Origin: an uncultured Lachnospiraceae bacterium
Lineage (GTDB): Bacteria; Bacillota; Clostridia; Lachnospirales; Lachnospiraceae
Direction: 5' to 3'
NCBI GenBank assembly: GCA_902781455.1
Contig: CACZJF010000004.1
Span: 1 to 64,000, forward strand
DNA length: 64,000 nt
In this document: one piece after another, positions 44,209-52,650 of the stretch
Numbering within the stretch: the stretch's first letter is position 1
How the letters are laid out: each line of letters opens with the position of its first letter
The notes under the pieces: model-generated
The model's database searches: none
Seen by the model: only the letters and a program-made list of their open reading frames with translations
What the model was told of the DNA's origin: nothing
Position numbers and translations under genes: made by a program

Positions 44209-46935
44209 ATGTACGACTATACCAGATACGGAATTGAAGAAAAGCTTCGCCCCCGCACGTCGCGAAGAGTTGCGGGCAGGATTTTTTCTGCCTTCTGGAA
44301 GCTGCTGGCGTTTGCTTTTATTGTCCTGACCGCGGCGGCGTGTATCTATGCGTTTGTCAGCTGGAACGCGATCGTGGACGGTGCGCCGGATATCACGGGT
44401 GTGACGTTCGAGCCGGGCGAATCCGCGACCTATATCTGCGACCAGGAGGGGAAGCGGATCCAGAAGCTTACCCTTCCGGAAGCAAACAGGGACATCGTGA
44501 ATCTGTCGGACGTGCCGGCTGACCTTCAGCATGCAGTGGTTGCGATTGAGGATTCCCGTTTTTATGAGCATCGCGGAATCGATCCGGTCGGAATCGCAAG
44601 AGCACTGGTGACAGGACTGAAGTCAAGGTCATTTTCCCAGGGAGCAAGCACCATCACGCAGCAGCTTCTGAAGAACAGTGTGTTCCCTGGCTGGACGCAG
44701 GAGACAACCTTCAAAGAGCGGCTGGAGCGAAAGATCCAGGAGCAGTATCTGGCCCTGAAGCTGGAGAAGATCCTGACCAAGGACCAGATTCTCGAGTATT
44801 ATATGAATCTGATCAATCTGGGTGCGGGATGCTACGGGGTTCAGGCAGCTGCCTACCGCTATTTCGGCAAGTCGGTCAGTGATCTGACGCTTGCCGAGTC
44901 TGCTGTGATTGCGGGCATCACCCAGAACCCGACCGCCTATAATCCGATCACCAATCCGGAGAATAACAGGAAACGCCGCAAGATGGTGCTGGACGCGATG
45001 CTGAATCAGGGATATATCGATCAGAAGCGATATGATGAGGCGATGGCTGACGATGTGTATGCCCGGATCCAGGAATATGTGACACAGGTGGATACGACAA
45101 GCTCTGTCTATACATTTTACCAGGACGCACTGATCGACCAGGTGATGCAGGATCTTCAGGACGAGCTGGCCTATACCTACCAGCAGGCTTACCGGGCGGT
45201 CTATTCCGGCGGCCTTCGGATCTATTCCGCGCAGGACATGCGGATTCAGCAGATCTGTGATGAGGAATTTGAGAATCCGGAGAATTTCCCCACAAAGACA
45301 CAGGTCGGCATCGATTATGCTTTGAGTGTGATGAGCGCGGACAAGACGGTGACCGATTACGGCAATCAGGATCTGATTACCTGGATACGCGCCCATTCGG
45401 ATCCTTCTGCTCCTTCCGGCAATCTGATGTACGATTCCGCCGAACAGGCCAGGGCAGACGCTGCCGCATTCCGACAGGATGCTGTCAAAGAGGACGATAC
45501 GGTTCTGGGGGAGAGAATCACCATCACGCCCCAGCCCCAGGCTTCCTGCGTTGTGATTGACCAGTCAACAGGGCTGGTCGCTGCGCTGGTGGGCGGAAGG
45601 GGAGACAAGGAAGCGAGCCTGACGCTGAACCGGGCCTCCTACACGATGCGCCAGCCCGGCTCCACATTCAAGATCCTGACGACCTACGCGCCTGCGATCG
45701 AAAACAGAGCAGTCACCCTGGCATCGACGATCGTAGACGAACCCTATTCCTATGGGTGGGGCGCTCCGGTCAACAACGCAAGCCGTTCCTATGCCGGCGA
45801 GGTGACGGTACGCCGCGCGATTGTGGAGTCCATCAATGTACCTGCCGTCAAGCTGCTGACCCGGATCACACCGCAGGTGGGATATGAATTTGCGAAGAAG
45901 ATGGGGATTACGACGCTGACCGACCATTATGAGACAGATTCCGGTGTTCTGACAGATGTCGGGCAGACACTGGCTCTGGGAGGCATCACACGGGGCGTCA
46001 CGAATCTGGATCTCACCGGCGCCTACGCAGGCATCGCGAATCTGGGCCATGCCTACAAACCGAAGTTCTATACGGAGGTTCTGGACCAGCGGGGCAATGT
46101 GATCCTGGACAATACCCATCAGGAACCGCGGACAGTGATGAAGGAGAGTACGGCGCAGCTTCTGACCAGCGCGATGGAGGACGTTATCCTGGACGAAGCA
46201 GGTACAGCGCATGGCCTGATTGATCTGGGCGCGATGAGTGTTGCCGGAAAGACAGGAACGACCTCGGAGTGGAGAGACAGCTGGTTTGTGGGCTATACGC
46301 CTTACTATACCTGCGGAATCTGGGCAGGCTATGACAACAATGAGATTCTTCCGGACGAGGACAGGTACCATACCTTCAGCAGGATCCTGTGGAACGCTGT
46401 GATGAACCGGGTCAGCGCGCTGGATACACCCGGCAGATTTCATCTGACGCAGGACGTCCTGACCGCCCCGGTCTGCAGTACTTCCCACATGGCAGCTTCG
46501 GTGAGATGCCCTCAGTCATATGATGAAATGTTTGAAAAGGGGACGCAGCCGCAGTATTACTGCAGCATCCACGGAGACGGATCTCTTGCTGCCGGCAAAA
46601 CCGGAGGAATCGGAGGAAGCGGCGGCTGGCAGGAGCCGGCCGCTCAGGAACCGGTCGCAGATCCCCGTGACACGATCACCATCTGGAACACAGAATCCAA
46701 CGTGAATTCCGGTGTGGATGATGCAGGGGAGGAGGCATGGGACTTCGAACCGGAGGAAGCGGTGCCGCCGGATGGACCGGACGAGGTGATGCCTTCCGGT
46801 CAGGAAGAGATTGCGGACTCTGTGGAACAGGAAGAGATCATACCGCCCGCGGGACAGGAAGAACTCATGCCGCCGGCAGGAACAGGCGGGGAGGAAGCGT
46901 CTGCGGGGCAGCCGGATATCGTGATTTTTTCATAA
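44209..46935 (+). CDS. Class A penicillin-binding protein (PBP1A type)
   Basis: A bifunctional peptidoglycan synthase of 908 residues. It has a cytoplasmic N-terminus, one membrane helix (about 28-50), a glycosyltransferase domain with E114 in VAIEDSRFYEHRGID, and a transpeptidase domain with the acyl-serine S485 in STFK and the KTGT motif at 681. The last 90 residues are a Pro/Glu/Gly-rich tail with repeats such as IPPAGQEELMPPAG, typical of surface linkers. A ribosome binding site GGCGGGAG precedes the ATG. Transcribed alone, divergently from the YigZ/murI pair. Confidence 0.94.
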   Translation: MYDYTRYGIEEKLRPRTSRRVAGRIFSAFWKLLAFAFIVLTAAACIYAFVSWNAIVDGAPDITGVTFEPGESATYICDQEGKRIQKLTLPEANRDIVNLSDVPADLQHAVVAIEDSRFYEHRGIDPVGIARALVTGLKSRSFSQGASTITQQLLKNSVFPGWTQETTFKERLERKIQEQYLALKLEKILTKDQILEYYMNLINLGAGCYGVQAAAYRYFGKSVSDLTLAESAVIAGITQNPTAYNPITNPENNRKRRKMVLDAMLNQGYIDQKRYDEAMADDVYARIQEYVTQVDTTSSVYTFYQDALIDQVMQDLQDELAYTYQQAYRAVYSGGLRIYSAQDMRIQQICDEEFENPENFPTKTQVGIDYALSVMSADKTVTDYGNQDLITWIRAHSDPSAPSGNLMYDSAEQARADAAAFRQDAVKEDDTVLGERITITPQPQASCVVIDQSTGLVAALVGGRGDKEASLTLNRASYTMRQPGSTFKILTTYAPAIENRAVTLASTIVDEPYSYGWGAPVNNASRSYAGEVTVRRAIVESINVPAVKLLTRITPQVGYEFAKKMGITTLTDHYETDSGVLTDVGQTLALGGITRGVTNLDLTGAYAGIANLGHAYKPKFYTEVLDQRGNVILDNTHQEPRTVMKESTAQLLTSAMEDVILDEAGTAHGLIDLGAMSVAGKTGTTSEWRDSWFVGYTPYYTCGIWAGYDNNEILPDEDRYHTFSRILWNAVMNRVSALDTPGRFHLTQDVLTAPVCSTSHMAASVRCPQSYDEMFEKGTQPQYYCSIHGDGSLAAGKTGGIGGSGGWQEPAAQEPVADPRDTITIWNTESNVNSGVDDAGEEAWDFEPEEAVPPDGPDEVMPSGQEEIADSVEQEEIIPPAGQEELMPPAGTGGEEASAGQPDIVIFS

Positions 46936-47000
46936 TCTTCTGACCGCAGGGAGCATGTCACTGGCTGAGCTGCTTTCAGACAGGAACGTCCGGCAACAGG

Positions 47001-47034
47001 AAAAGGAGCAGCACCTTCTGGGTGTCTGCTCCTT
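47001..47034 (-). terminator. Terminator hairpin for the minus-strand gene at 47051
   Basis: AAGGAGCAGCACC (47003-47015) pairs with GGTGT-CTGCTCCTT (47021-47034) with one bulged base. On the minus strand the stem is followed by TTTTCC. On the plus strand no T tract follows, so it serves the minus-strand gene chiefly. Confidence 0.65.
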
Positions 47035-47050
47035 CAGGAATTCTCTCGGT

Positions 47051-47500
47051 TCAGTTCTTTTTCCCCGGGACGATCTTCTGATACCACTTCTTCTTTGGCG
47101 GCGGTGTCTCGAGCTTTCCGCGGATTGCCTTTACATCCATGATGTAGATACCGCTGAGCGTTGCCTTGACTGACTTTCCGACCGGAATGACCGGGTATAC
47201 TTTCTGATCCGCAACCAGGGTCATGATCTTTCCCTGAACCCGGGCCTTGACGATCGGCATTTTGGACCGGCGCATAAGCTTCGGTGTCTGATCAATCACA
47301 ATCTGGGGAAGACCGGATTCCTTCAGCGGAAGCATCTTCTTGTCGATGACGAAGATCTGGACAGTCTGCTTTGAAGCTTCCATCTGCGCCTGTGATTCAT
47401 CCTGCTTCTTCTGCAGCTTCTTGCCCCAGAAGTAGAGAAAGATCAGACCGGCAACCAGAACAGCAAGTATAATCAGAAGTACAATTGTTAAGGTTGACAT
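47051..47500 (-). CDS. Membrane-anchored small protein, function unknown
   Basis: The 149-residue product has one N-terminal membrane helix (about 5-25) and a short charged coiled region (KKLQKKQDESQAQME). A compact domain follows that is rich in Val/Ile/Lys, with IPVGKSVKATLSGIYIMDV. The predicted topology places the domain in the cytoplasm or outside; charges favour the cytoplasm. No motif of known function was found. On the minus strand its ATG is preceded by GGAGGG, which supports a real gene. It is single between a PBP gene and the trigger-factor-like genes. Confidence 0.75.
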   Translation of the reverse strand: MSTLTIVLLIILAVLVAGLIFLYFWGKKLQKKQDESQAQMEASKQTVQIFVIDKKMLPLKESGLPQIVIDQTPKLMRRSKMPIVKARVQGKIMTLVADQKVYPVIPVGKSVKATLSGIYIMDVKAIRGKLETPPPKKKWYQKIVPGKKN

Positions 47501-47578
47501 GATGCAATCCCTCCGAATAATAAGTCATACACGCGGGAATTCTATCATCTTCTGTGTGAAAGCGCAAGGGTACAGTTC

Positions 47579-47607
47579 TACACAAACCGATGATTCTGTG
47601 ATATACT
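47579..47607 (+). promoter_or_regulatory. Probable promoter of the trigger-factor-like lipoprotein gene
   Basis: TACACA (47579-47584), 17-base spacer, TATACT (47602-47607). The -35 is weak (4 of 6). The leader would be about 80 nt. Confidence 0.5.
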
Positions 47608-47695
47608 GTTTTGAGTTTCGTGCCGGAAGGGCGAAGGAAACGATAACAGTCAGTCAGATAAAGACGATCGTTTATGAAAGGAAAGGATTTACACA

Positions 47696-49219
47696 ATGAC
47701 GAAAAAGAACTTACTTGCTGCTCTTTTGATCTGCAGTGCACTGGTGGCTGCCGGGTGCAGCAGTAAAGAGAAGGAGACGGAAGCACCGAAGCAGTCTGAG
47801 ACCGCCGCGGCTGAGGTAAAAGAGACAACCGCTGCAACAGAAGCGAAGGTCGTTGAGACCGAGGCGAAGGCTGCTGAGACTGAGGTGAAGGCTGCCGATA
47901 CGGAAGCGGAAGCAGTCGCTGTCAGTACGGAAGCGGAAACACTTGAGACAGAGCAGATTGTATACGAATACACAGAGACTGAGACAGAAGAGGGGTACGA
48001 GATCAGCGAATCAGAACTCTATGCGCTTCTCGGAGAGACCGAAACTGAAATTTACGATTACACAGAGACTGAGACCGAATATGTGATGCCGCCCAAGCCG
48101 GCGTACGAGGTTTCCGATTATCTGAAGATCACGGATGACGCGTATAAGAATATTACCGTCCAGGTATCTCCTGCGCTGAAGGTGACGGACGAGGAAGTCG
48201 ATTCAGAGATTCACGATGCAATGTCTTATCTCGAGAACTACGATGAGATCGTTGTCAAGAAGAAAGAAGGAAAAGTGCAGACCGGCGACACGGTGAATAT
48301 CGACTATGTCGGAACCAAGGACGGCAAAGAGTTCGACGGAGGCTCCGCAGAGGGTTATGATCTTGAGATCGGTTCCGGGTCATTTATCGATGGATTTGAA
48401 GATGGGCTGATCGGCAAGGAGATCGGAAGCGAAGTTGATCTGAACCTGACCTTCCCGGAAGATTATGGTGTGGATGAACTGAACGGCGCCGATGTGGTAT
48501 TCCATGTTACGCTCAACTATATTTCAGAGCTTCCGGAACTGACGGATGAGCTGGCGAAGGAACTGTCCGGAGAAGAATACGACAACGTGAAGGATTATGT
48601 TGAGTCCGTGCGCAGCGAACTTCAGGCGAACTATGACGATGAGTATCGCAACAATGTCTATACACAGATTATGACAAAGCTGAACGAGCTTTATCCGCTT
48701 GATCAGTATCCTGAGGAGAATGTGGAGTATTATGTCAATGACATCATGGAACGATACATTAATTCTTACGCCTCTATGTATGGAATGAGCGTGGAGGATT
48801 TCATCTCTGCTTCCTATGGTGTGACGGAGGAAGAGTTCCGTGCGCAGCAGGTGGTTCCTGCAGCACAGTCGAACCTGTCCCAGGAGATTATCCTTACCGC
48901 GATTGCCGATAAGGAAGGCATTACCATGACGGACGAAGAGCTTGACAAGCTGCTTGAGGGCTACGCGAAGGAGTATGGTATGTCTGTGGAGGAACTGACA
49001 GCCGGAACAGACAGAGAGACCATTCGCTCCAGCGAGCTGCAGCAGAAAACCATGGAATGGCTGTATGAGAATGTGAAGATCGAGGAGATCGAAGAGACAG
49101 AAGCAGGTGACCTGACTGGCGCAGCCGTTGAGACGGAGGCGGAGACCGCCGCGCAGACAGAGGCGGTGACAGCCGCGCAGACCGAAGCGGAAACTGCCGC
49201 GCAGACGGAAGCGGAGTAA
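47696..49219 (+). CDS. Trigger-factor-like lipoprotein with FKBP domain
   Basis: The 507-residue product has a lipoprotein signal peptide with lipobox VAAGC (C21). A strongly acidic Glu/Thr/Ala low-complexity region (22-135) may extend it away from the membrane. Then an FKBP-type peptidyl-prolyl isomerase domain (GDTVNIDYVGTKDGKEFDGG to FHVTLNYI) and a trigger-factor C-terminal chaperone domain follow. The tail is again Glu/Thr/Ala-rich. Unlike the ribosomal trigger factor it lacks the ribosome-binding N-domain and is exported, so it probably folds proteins outside the membrane, like PrsA. RBS GAAAGGA upstream. Confidence 0.85.
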   Translation: MTKKNLLAALLICSALVAAGCSSKEKETEAPKQSETAAAEVKETTAATEAKVVETEAKAAETEVKAADTEAEAVAVSTEAETLETEQIVYEYTETETEEGYEISESELYALLGETETEIYDYTETETEYVMPPKPAYEVSDYLKITDDAYKNITVQVSPALKVTDEEVDSEIHDAMSYLENYDEIVVKKKEGKVQTGDTVNIDYVGTKDGKEFDGGSAEGYDLEIGSGSFIDGFEDGLIGKEIGSEVDLNLTFPEDYGVDELNGADVVFHVTLNYISELPELTDELAKELSGEEYDNVKDYVESVRSELQANYDDEYRNNVYTQIMTKLNELYPLDQYPEENVEYYVNDIMERYINSYASMYGMSVEDFISASYGVTEEEFRAQQVVPAAQSNLSQEIILTAIADKEGITMTDEELDKLLEGYAKEYGMSVEELTAGTDRETIRSSELQQKTMEWLYENVKIEEIEETEAGDLTGAAVETEAETAAQTEAVTAAQTEAETAAQTEAE

Positions 49220-49336
49220 TCACCCGCGCGAAGTGTCCTGTCTGTTTGCGCAGATCAGTACAAGTATCTGTCAAAGTTGTTGTGCCGGGAACCTGCCGCA
49301 GGCCCGTTTCCGGCGCAGAATCAGAGGAAAGCAATC

Positions 49337-50140
49337 ATGAGAAAAAAGTTCGCACTTCTTTTTCTGACCACTGCTCTTGCAGCGGCTCTGTACGGAACCA
49401 GCCTGTACGCTGACGAGGCACCTGCGTCTGAAGCGCCGGAGCAGGTGGCAGAGGAGCAGACAGAACCGGATACGGAGGGCGAAGCGCCTGCGCCGGTTCC
49501 GGAAACCCGTCCGGATTACCGGGCGCTGGATTATGTAAAGATCAATGATGATGAATACAAGAAGATTCAGCTGACGGTTTATCCTCCGGCGGATGATTCG
49601 GAAGAAGCGCAGAATGCGTATCAGACGACCATTGATACGATGATTATGACACAGCTGTTTTCTCTGTATCCGATTGAAGAGCTCCCTCCGGATCTGATGA
49701 ATTATACAGTTGGCAGCCTGACGAATACCTATCAGGAATATGCCCGGATGTACGGGATGGAGTTCTCCGCTTTTCTGCAGACATACCTGAAAGAAGACGA
49801 GACGACTTTCCATGCGCAGGTAGAGAAGGCTGCCGGCCAGACACTCAAGGAGGAACTGCTTCTGAAGGCCGTTGCCGAGAAGGAGAATATTACTGTTTCG
49901 GACGAAGAATACGTGAAGGGGTGCGCGGATTACGCGGCCCGCTACGGGTATGAATCTGCCGATGCGCTGAGACAGGCGTTTGACGAGCCGACCATACGGA
50001 TCAGCCTGCTGATGGATAAGACATTCGACTATCTGGAATCCGTCACAAAGATCGACCTGATTATTGAGACTGAGACGGAGACGGAAACGGAAAGTGAAGT
50101 CATGACGGAGGCTGAGACAGCTTCGGCACAGGCAGGATAA
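49337..50140 (+). CDS. Exported trigger-factor C-domain protein lacking FKBP
   Basis: The start at 49337 follows AGAGGA. The 267-residue product has a signal peptide ending SLYA-D (about 25). An acidic Glu/Pro linker and a helical domain closely similar in pattern to the C-terminal domain of the preceding gene follow (compare MYGMSVEDFISASYGVTEEEFRAQ with MYGMEFSAFLQTYLKEDETTFHAQ). It ends in a Glu/Thr-rich tail like its neighbour. The FKBP domain is absent, so it would be a pure chaperone. The two tandem genes look like a duplication followed by domain loss. Confidence 0.75.
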   Translation: MRKKFALLFLTTALAAALYGTSLYADEAPASEAPEQVAEEQTEPDTEGEAPAPVPETRPDYRALDYVKINDDEYKKIQLTVYPPADDSEEAQNAYQTTIDTMIMTQLFSLYPIEELPPDLMNYTVGSLTNTYQEYARMYGMEFSAFLQTYLKEDETTFHAQVEKAAGQTLKEELLLKAVAEKENITVSDEEYVKGCADYAARYGYESADALRQAFDEPTIRISLLMDKTFDYLESVTKIDLIIETETETETESEVMTEAETASAQAG

Positions 50141-50222
50141 GCGCGTATCACGCGCTGACGGCACACAGCAGCTCCCGTGCTGCAGCGCCGCTGCCGCACC
50201 TTCGGTGTTTCAAAACCTATTC

Positions 50223-50251
50223 TTGACCTTTTGCCCTCCGGCATGTATGAT
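50223..50251 (+). promoter_or_regulatory. Promoter of the thiamine transport operon
   Basis: TTGACC (50223-50228), 17-base spacer, TATGAT (50246-50251), immediately upstream of the TPP riboswitch. Confidence 0.75.
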
Positions 50252-50259
50252 AAGCATAT

Positions 50260-50346
50260 CTGCTAGGGGTGCGAAAGCTGAGAATGCGGGAGAGATTCCG
50301 CAGACCCTCAATACCTGATCTGGTTAATGCCAGCGTAGGGAAGCAT
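50260..50346 (+). promoter_or_regulatory. TPP riboswitch (THI element)
   Basis: The THI-box landmarks are all present: AGGGGTGCGAAAGCTGAGA near the 5' side, a variable hairpin with ACCCTCAA, and ACCTGATCTGGTTAATGCCA followed by GCGTAGGGAA. It binds thiamine pyrophosphate. With the terminator at 50365 it should switch off the transporter operon when TPP is plentiful. It fits the downstream thiamine-binding and ThiXYZ-type genes. Confidence 0.95.
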
Positions 50347-50364
50347 TATGACCGGATTCATCCG

Positions 50365-50396
50365 GAGAGCACTCTGAGAAGGGTGCTCTCTTTTTT
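50365..50396 (+). terminator. Riboswitch-controlled terminator
   Basis: 8-bp stem GAGAGCAC/GTGCTCTC (50365-50372 with 50383-50390) followed by six T residues. It lies 19 bases behind the TPP element and is the likely expression platform. Confidence 0.88.
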
Positions 50397-50518
50397 GTGA
50401 AAGCGACGAGCCATAAGCCATGGTGCAGCCGGTTTTGCTGAAGTGAAACCCGGAATATGCATGCTTTGCAGAAAAGACATCTACAGACAGGAACAACAGA
50501 CCAAAGGAGGAAGCGCAT

Positions 50519-50815
50519 ATGGAAGCAAGTGTGGCAATTCAGACCCTGCCGTCCGCACCGAATGATGATGAACTGTGCAGGATTGTGGACGAGGTGATCG
50601 CGTACATCGCCGCCTCAGGATACAACTATTATGTCGGACCGTTCGAGACGACAATTGAAGGTCCGTATGACGAACTGATGGATATCGTAAAGGAGTGCCA
50701 GCATATCGCAATCCGCGCCGGCGCTCCCTCTGTCGCAGTCTATGTCAAGGTCAGCTACAAACCGGAAGGAGAGGTTCTTTCCATTGAAAGAAAGATCGGG
50801 AAATATCACGCGTAA
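50519..50815 (+). CDS. Thiamine-binding protein of the MTH1187/YkoF type
   Basis: The 98-residue cytoplasmic protein has the Thiamine_BP (PF01910) pattern: VAIQTLPSAPNDDELCRIVDEVIAYIAASGYNYYVGPFETTIEGPYDEL in its first half and a VAVYVKVSYKP strand near the end. It lacks transmembrane parts and may hold or hand over the vitamin or a precursor. Strong RBS AAAGGAGG upstream. It is the first gene after the TPP riboswitch and overlaps the permease gene, so it belongs to the same operon. Confidence 0.9.
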   Translation: MEASVAIQTLPSAPNDDELCRIVDEVIAYIAASGYNYYVGPFETTIEGPYDELMDIVKECQHIAIRAGAPSVAVYVKVSYKPEGEVLSIERKIGKYHA

Positions 50816-51554
50816 ACTGCCGGCAGCAATCACGCTGGTCCTGATTGCCGTGCTGTGGGAACTGCTCTGCATCAGCGGCGCGGTGCCGGCCTATATGCTC
50901 CCATCTCCGGTGGCTGTGGTGAAAGCGTTCATCCAGGATTTTCCGACATTGATGTTTCATGCCGCGACAACGCTGCAGGAGGCGGCATGGGGACTTCTGA
51001 CCGGGATTCTGCTGGCATTTGTGATGGCGACGCTGATGGACCGGTTCATGATCCTGGAGAGGGCATGGTATCCGTTGATGATCATCACACAGACGATCCC
51101 GACGATCGCCATCGCGCCGCTTCTGGTTCTCTGGATGGGGTTTGGAATGGCGCCGAAGATCACCCTCGTCGTGATCACAACCTTTTTCCCGATCGCGGTA
51201 GGACTTCTGGATGGATACCGCAGTGTTGACCAGGATGCAGTCAGCCTGATGCGTGCCATGGGGGCAAACCGTGTGCAGATTTTCCGCCATGTCAAGTTTC
51301 CTTCGGCGTTGGGGCATTTCTTTGCCGGACTGAAGATTTCAGCGTCCTACGCGGTTGTGGGTGCAGTGATCTCCGAATGGCTTGGTGGATTCGAGGGACT
51401 GGGCGTTTACATGACCAGAGTAAAGAAAGCATACGCGTTTGACAAGATGTTCGCGGTCATATTTCTGATCGTGATCATCAGCCTGCTTCTGATGGCACTG
51501 GTGAACCTTCTCCGGGATCTGGCCATGCCATGGACAGCAGGCCGTGATGAATGA
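50784..51554 (+). CDS. ABC transporter permease, ThiX-type
   Basis: The 256-residue permease has about six membrane segments, the PAYMLPSPVAVVKAF start and the EAA loop DAVSLMRAMGANRVQIFRHVKFPSAL of the BPD family for taurine/nitrate/HMP-type substrates. The start is uncertain: TTG at 50784 has GGAGAGG 9 bases upstream, while an in-frame ATG at 50742 lacks an RBS. Either overlaps the end of the thiamine-binding gene. It pairs with the ATPase at 52651 and the binding protein at 51622. Confidence 0.85.
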   Translation: MKERSGNITRKLPAAITLVLIAVLWELLCISGAVPAYMLPSPVAVVKAFIQDFPTLMFHAATTLQEAAWGLLTGILLAFVMATLMDRFMILERAWYPLMIITQTIPTIAIAPLLVLWMGFGMAPKITLVVITTFFPIAVGLLDGYRSVDQDAVSLMRAMGANRVQIFRHVKFPSALGHFFAGLKISASYAVVGAVISEWLGGFEGLGVYMTRVKKAYAFDKMFAVIFLIVIISLLLMALVNLLRDLAMPWTAGRDE

Positions 51555-51621
51555 CAGCATGGAACAGACAGATCCGGGGTTTTGAAGAATCCTGCGGTCA
51601 TACAAAGAATGGAGTGAGAAT

Positions 51622-52629
51622 ATGAGACAAAGATCTACAAGAAGAATACTGACAGCTATGATTGCAGCCGGGTGTATGGCAGCTTTTGCCGCACAGAGTG
51701 TGCCGGCTGAGGACCTGACAAAGATCACCTTCTGCCTGGACTGGACGCCGAATACCAACCATACAGGCATCTATGCGGCGCAGGCGCTTGGATATTTTGA
51801 GGAGGAAGGCCTTGACGTGGAGATCGTCCAGCCGCCGGAAAACGGAGCGGTCTTGATGTGCGCCGCAGGGCAGGCGCAGTTTGCGATCGATGCACAGGAT
51901 ACGATGGCTGCAGCGCTTGATCAGGACGAACCTTTGGGAATTACCGCGGTTGCGGCGATGATTCAGCATAATACGTCAGGCATTCTCTCGAGAGCCGGGG
52001 ATGGAATCAATTCCCCGAAGGGACTGGAAGGGAAGGTCTACTCGACCTGGGAGTCTCCCATCGAACTGAAGATGATCGAATATGTGATGGAGCAGGACGG
52101 CGGTGACTTCTCTAAGGTGACGCTGATTCCGAACGATATTACGGATGAGCCTGCTGCGCTTGCGGCGCACCAGACGGATGCGGTCTGGGTTTTCTATGGC
52201 TGGAGCGGGATCAATGCACAGATAGAGGGCGTGGACTGTGATTACTGGAGTTTCGGGGACATCAGCCCTGAGCTGGATTACTATACACCGGTGATCCTGG
52301 CAAATGACAGCTTCCTGGAGGAATCTCCCGATGTTGCGAAAGCATTTCTCAAGGCAGCTGCCAGGGGATATGCGTATGCGGCTGAGCATCCGAAGGAGGC
52401 AGCCGACATGCTGATTGAAGGTGACAGTACCGGTTCGCTGTCCGGCTCGGAAGACCTGATCTACGCAAGCCAGGAATGGCTTTCCGGCCGTTATATCGAT
52501 GACGCCGACAGGTGGGGCGTGATCGACGAAGACCGCTGGAACAATTTTTACGGCTGGCTCTCCGAGAACGGGCTGACGCAGCATGACCTGACCGGAAAGG
52601 GATTCTCCAACGAGTTTCTTCCTGATTGA
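51622..52629 (+). CDS. Thiamine-precursor ABC transporter binding protein, ThiY/NMT1-like
   Basis: The 335-residue exported protein has a signal peptide (ending near VPA-ED, about 29) and the NMT1/ThiY pattern KITFCLDWTPNTNHTGIYAAQALGYFEEEGLDVEIVQPPENGA, including the LDWTPNTNH motif typical of pyrimidine-binding members. It probably binds formyl-aminopyrimidine or HMP, not intact thiamine. The cysteine at 18 of the signal region is not in a convincing lipobox. It follows the permease and precedes the ATPase; the TPP riboswitch supports the assignment. Confidence 0.9.
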   Translation: MRQRSTRRILTAMIAAGCMAAFAAQSVPAEDLTKITFCLDWTPNTNHTGIYAAQALGYFEEEGLDVEIVQPPENGAVLMCAAGQAQFAIDAQDTMAAALDQDEPLGITAVAAMIQHNTSGILSRAGDGINSPKGLEGKVYSTWESPIELKMIEYVMEQDGGDFSKVTLIPNDITDEPAALAAHQTDAVWVFYGWSGINAQIEGVDCDYWSFGDISPELDYYTPVILANDSFLEESPDVAKAFLKAAARGYAYAAEHPKEAADMLIEGDSTGSLSGSEDLIYASQEWLSGRYIDDADRWGVIDEDRWNNFYGWLSENGLTQHDLTGKGFSNEFLPD

Positions 52630-52650
52630 AGATGACAAGGAAAAGGAAGC

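Noticed and set aside
49120..49215. Short tandem GCGCAGACNGARGCG repeats
   Set aside because: They code in frame for the Glu/Thr/Ala-rich tail of the trigger-factor-like lipoprotein; low-complexity protein coding, not a separate element.
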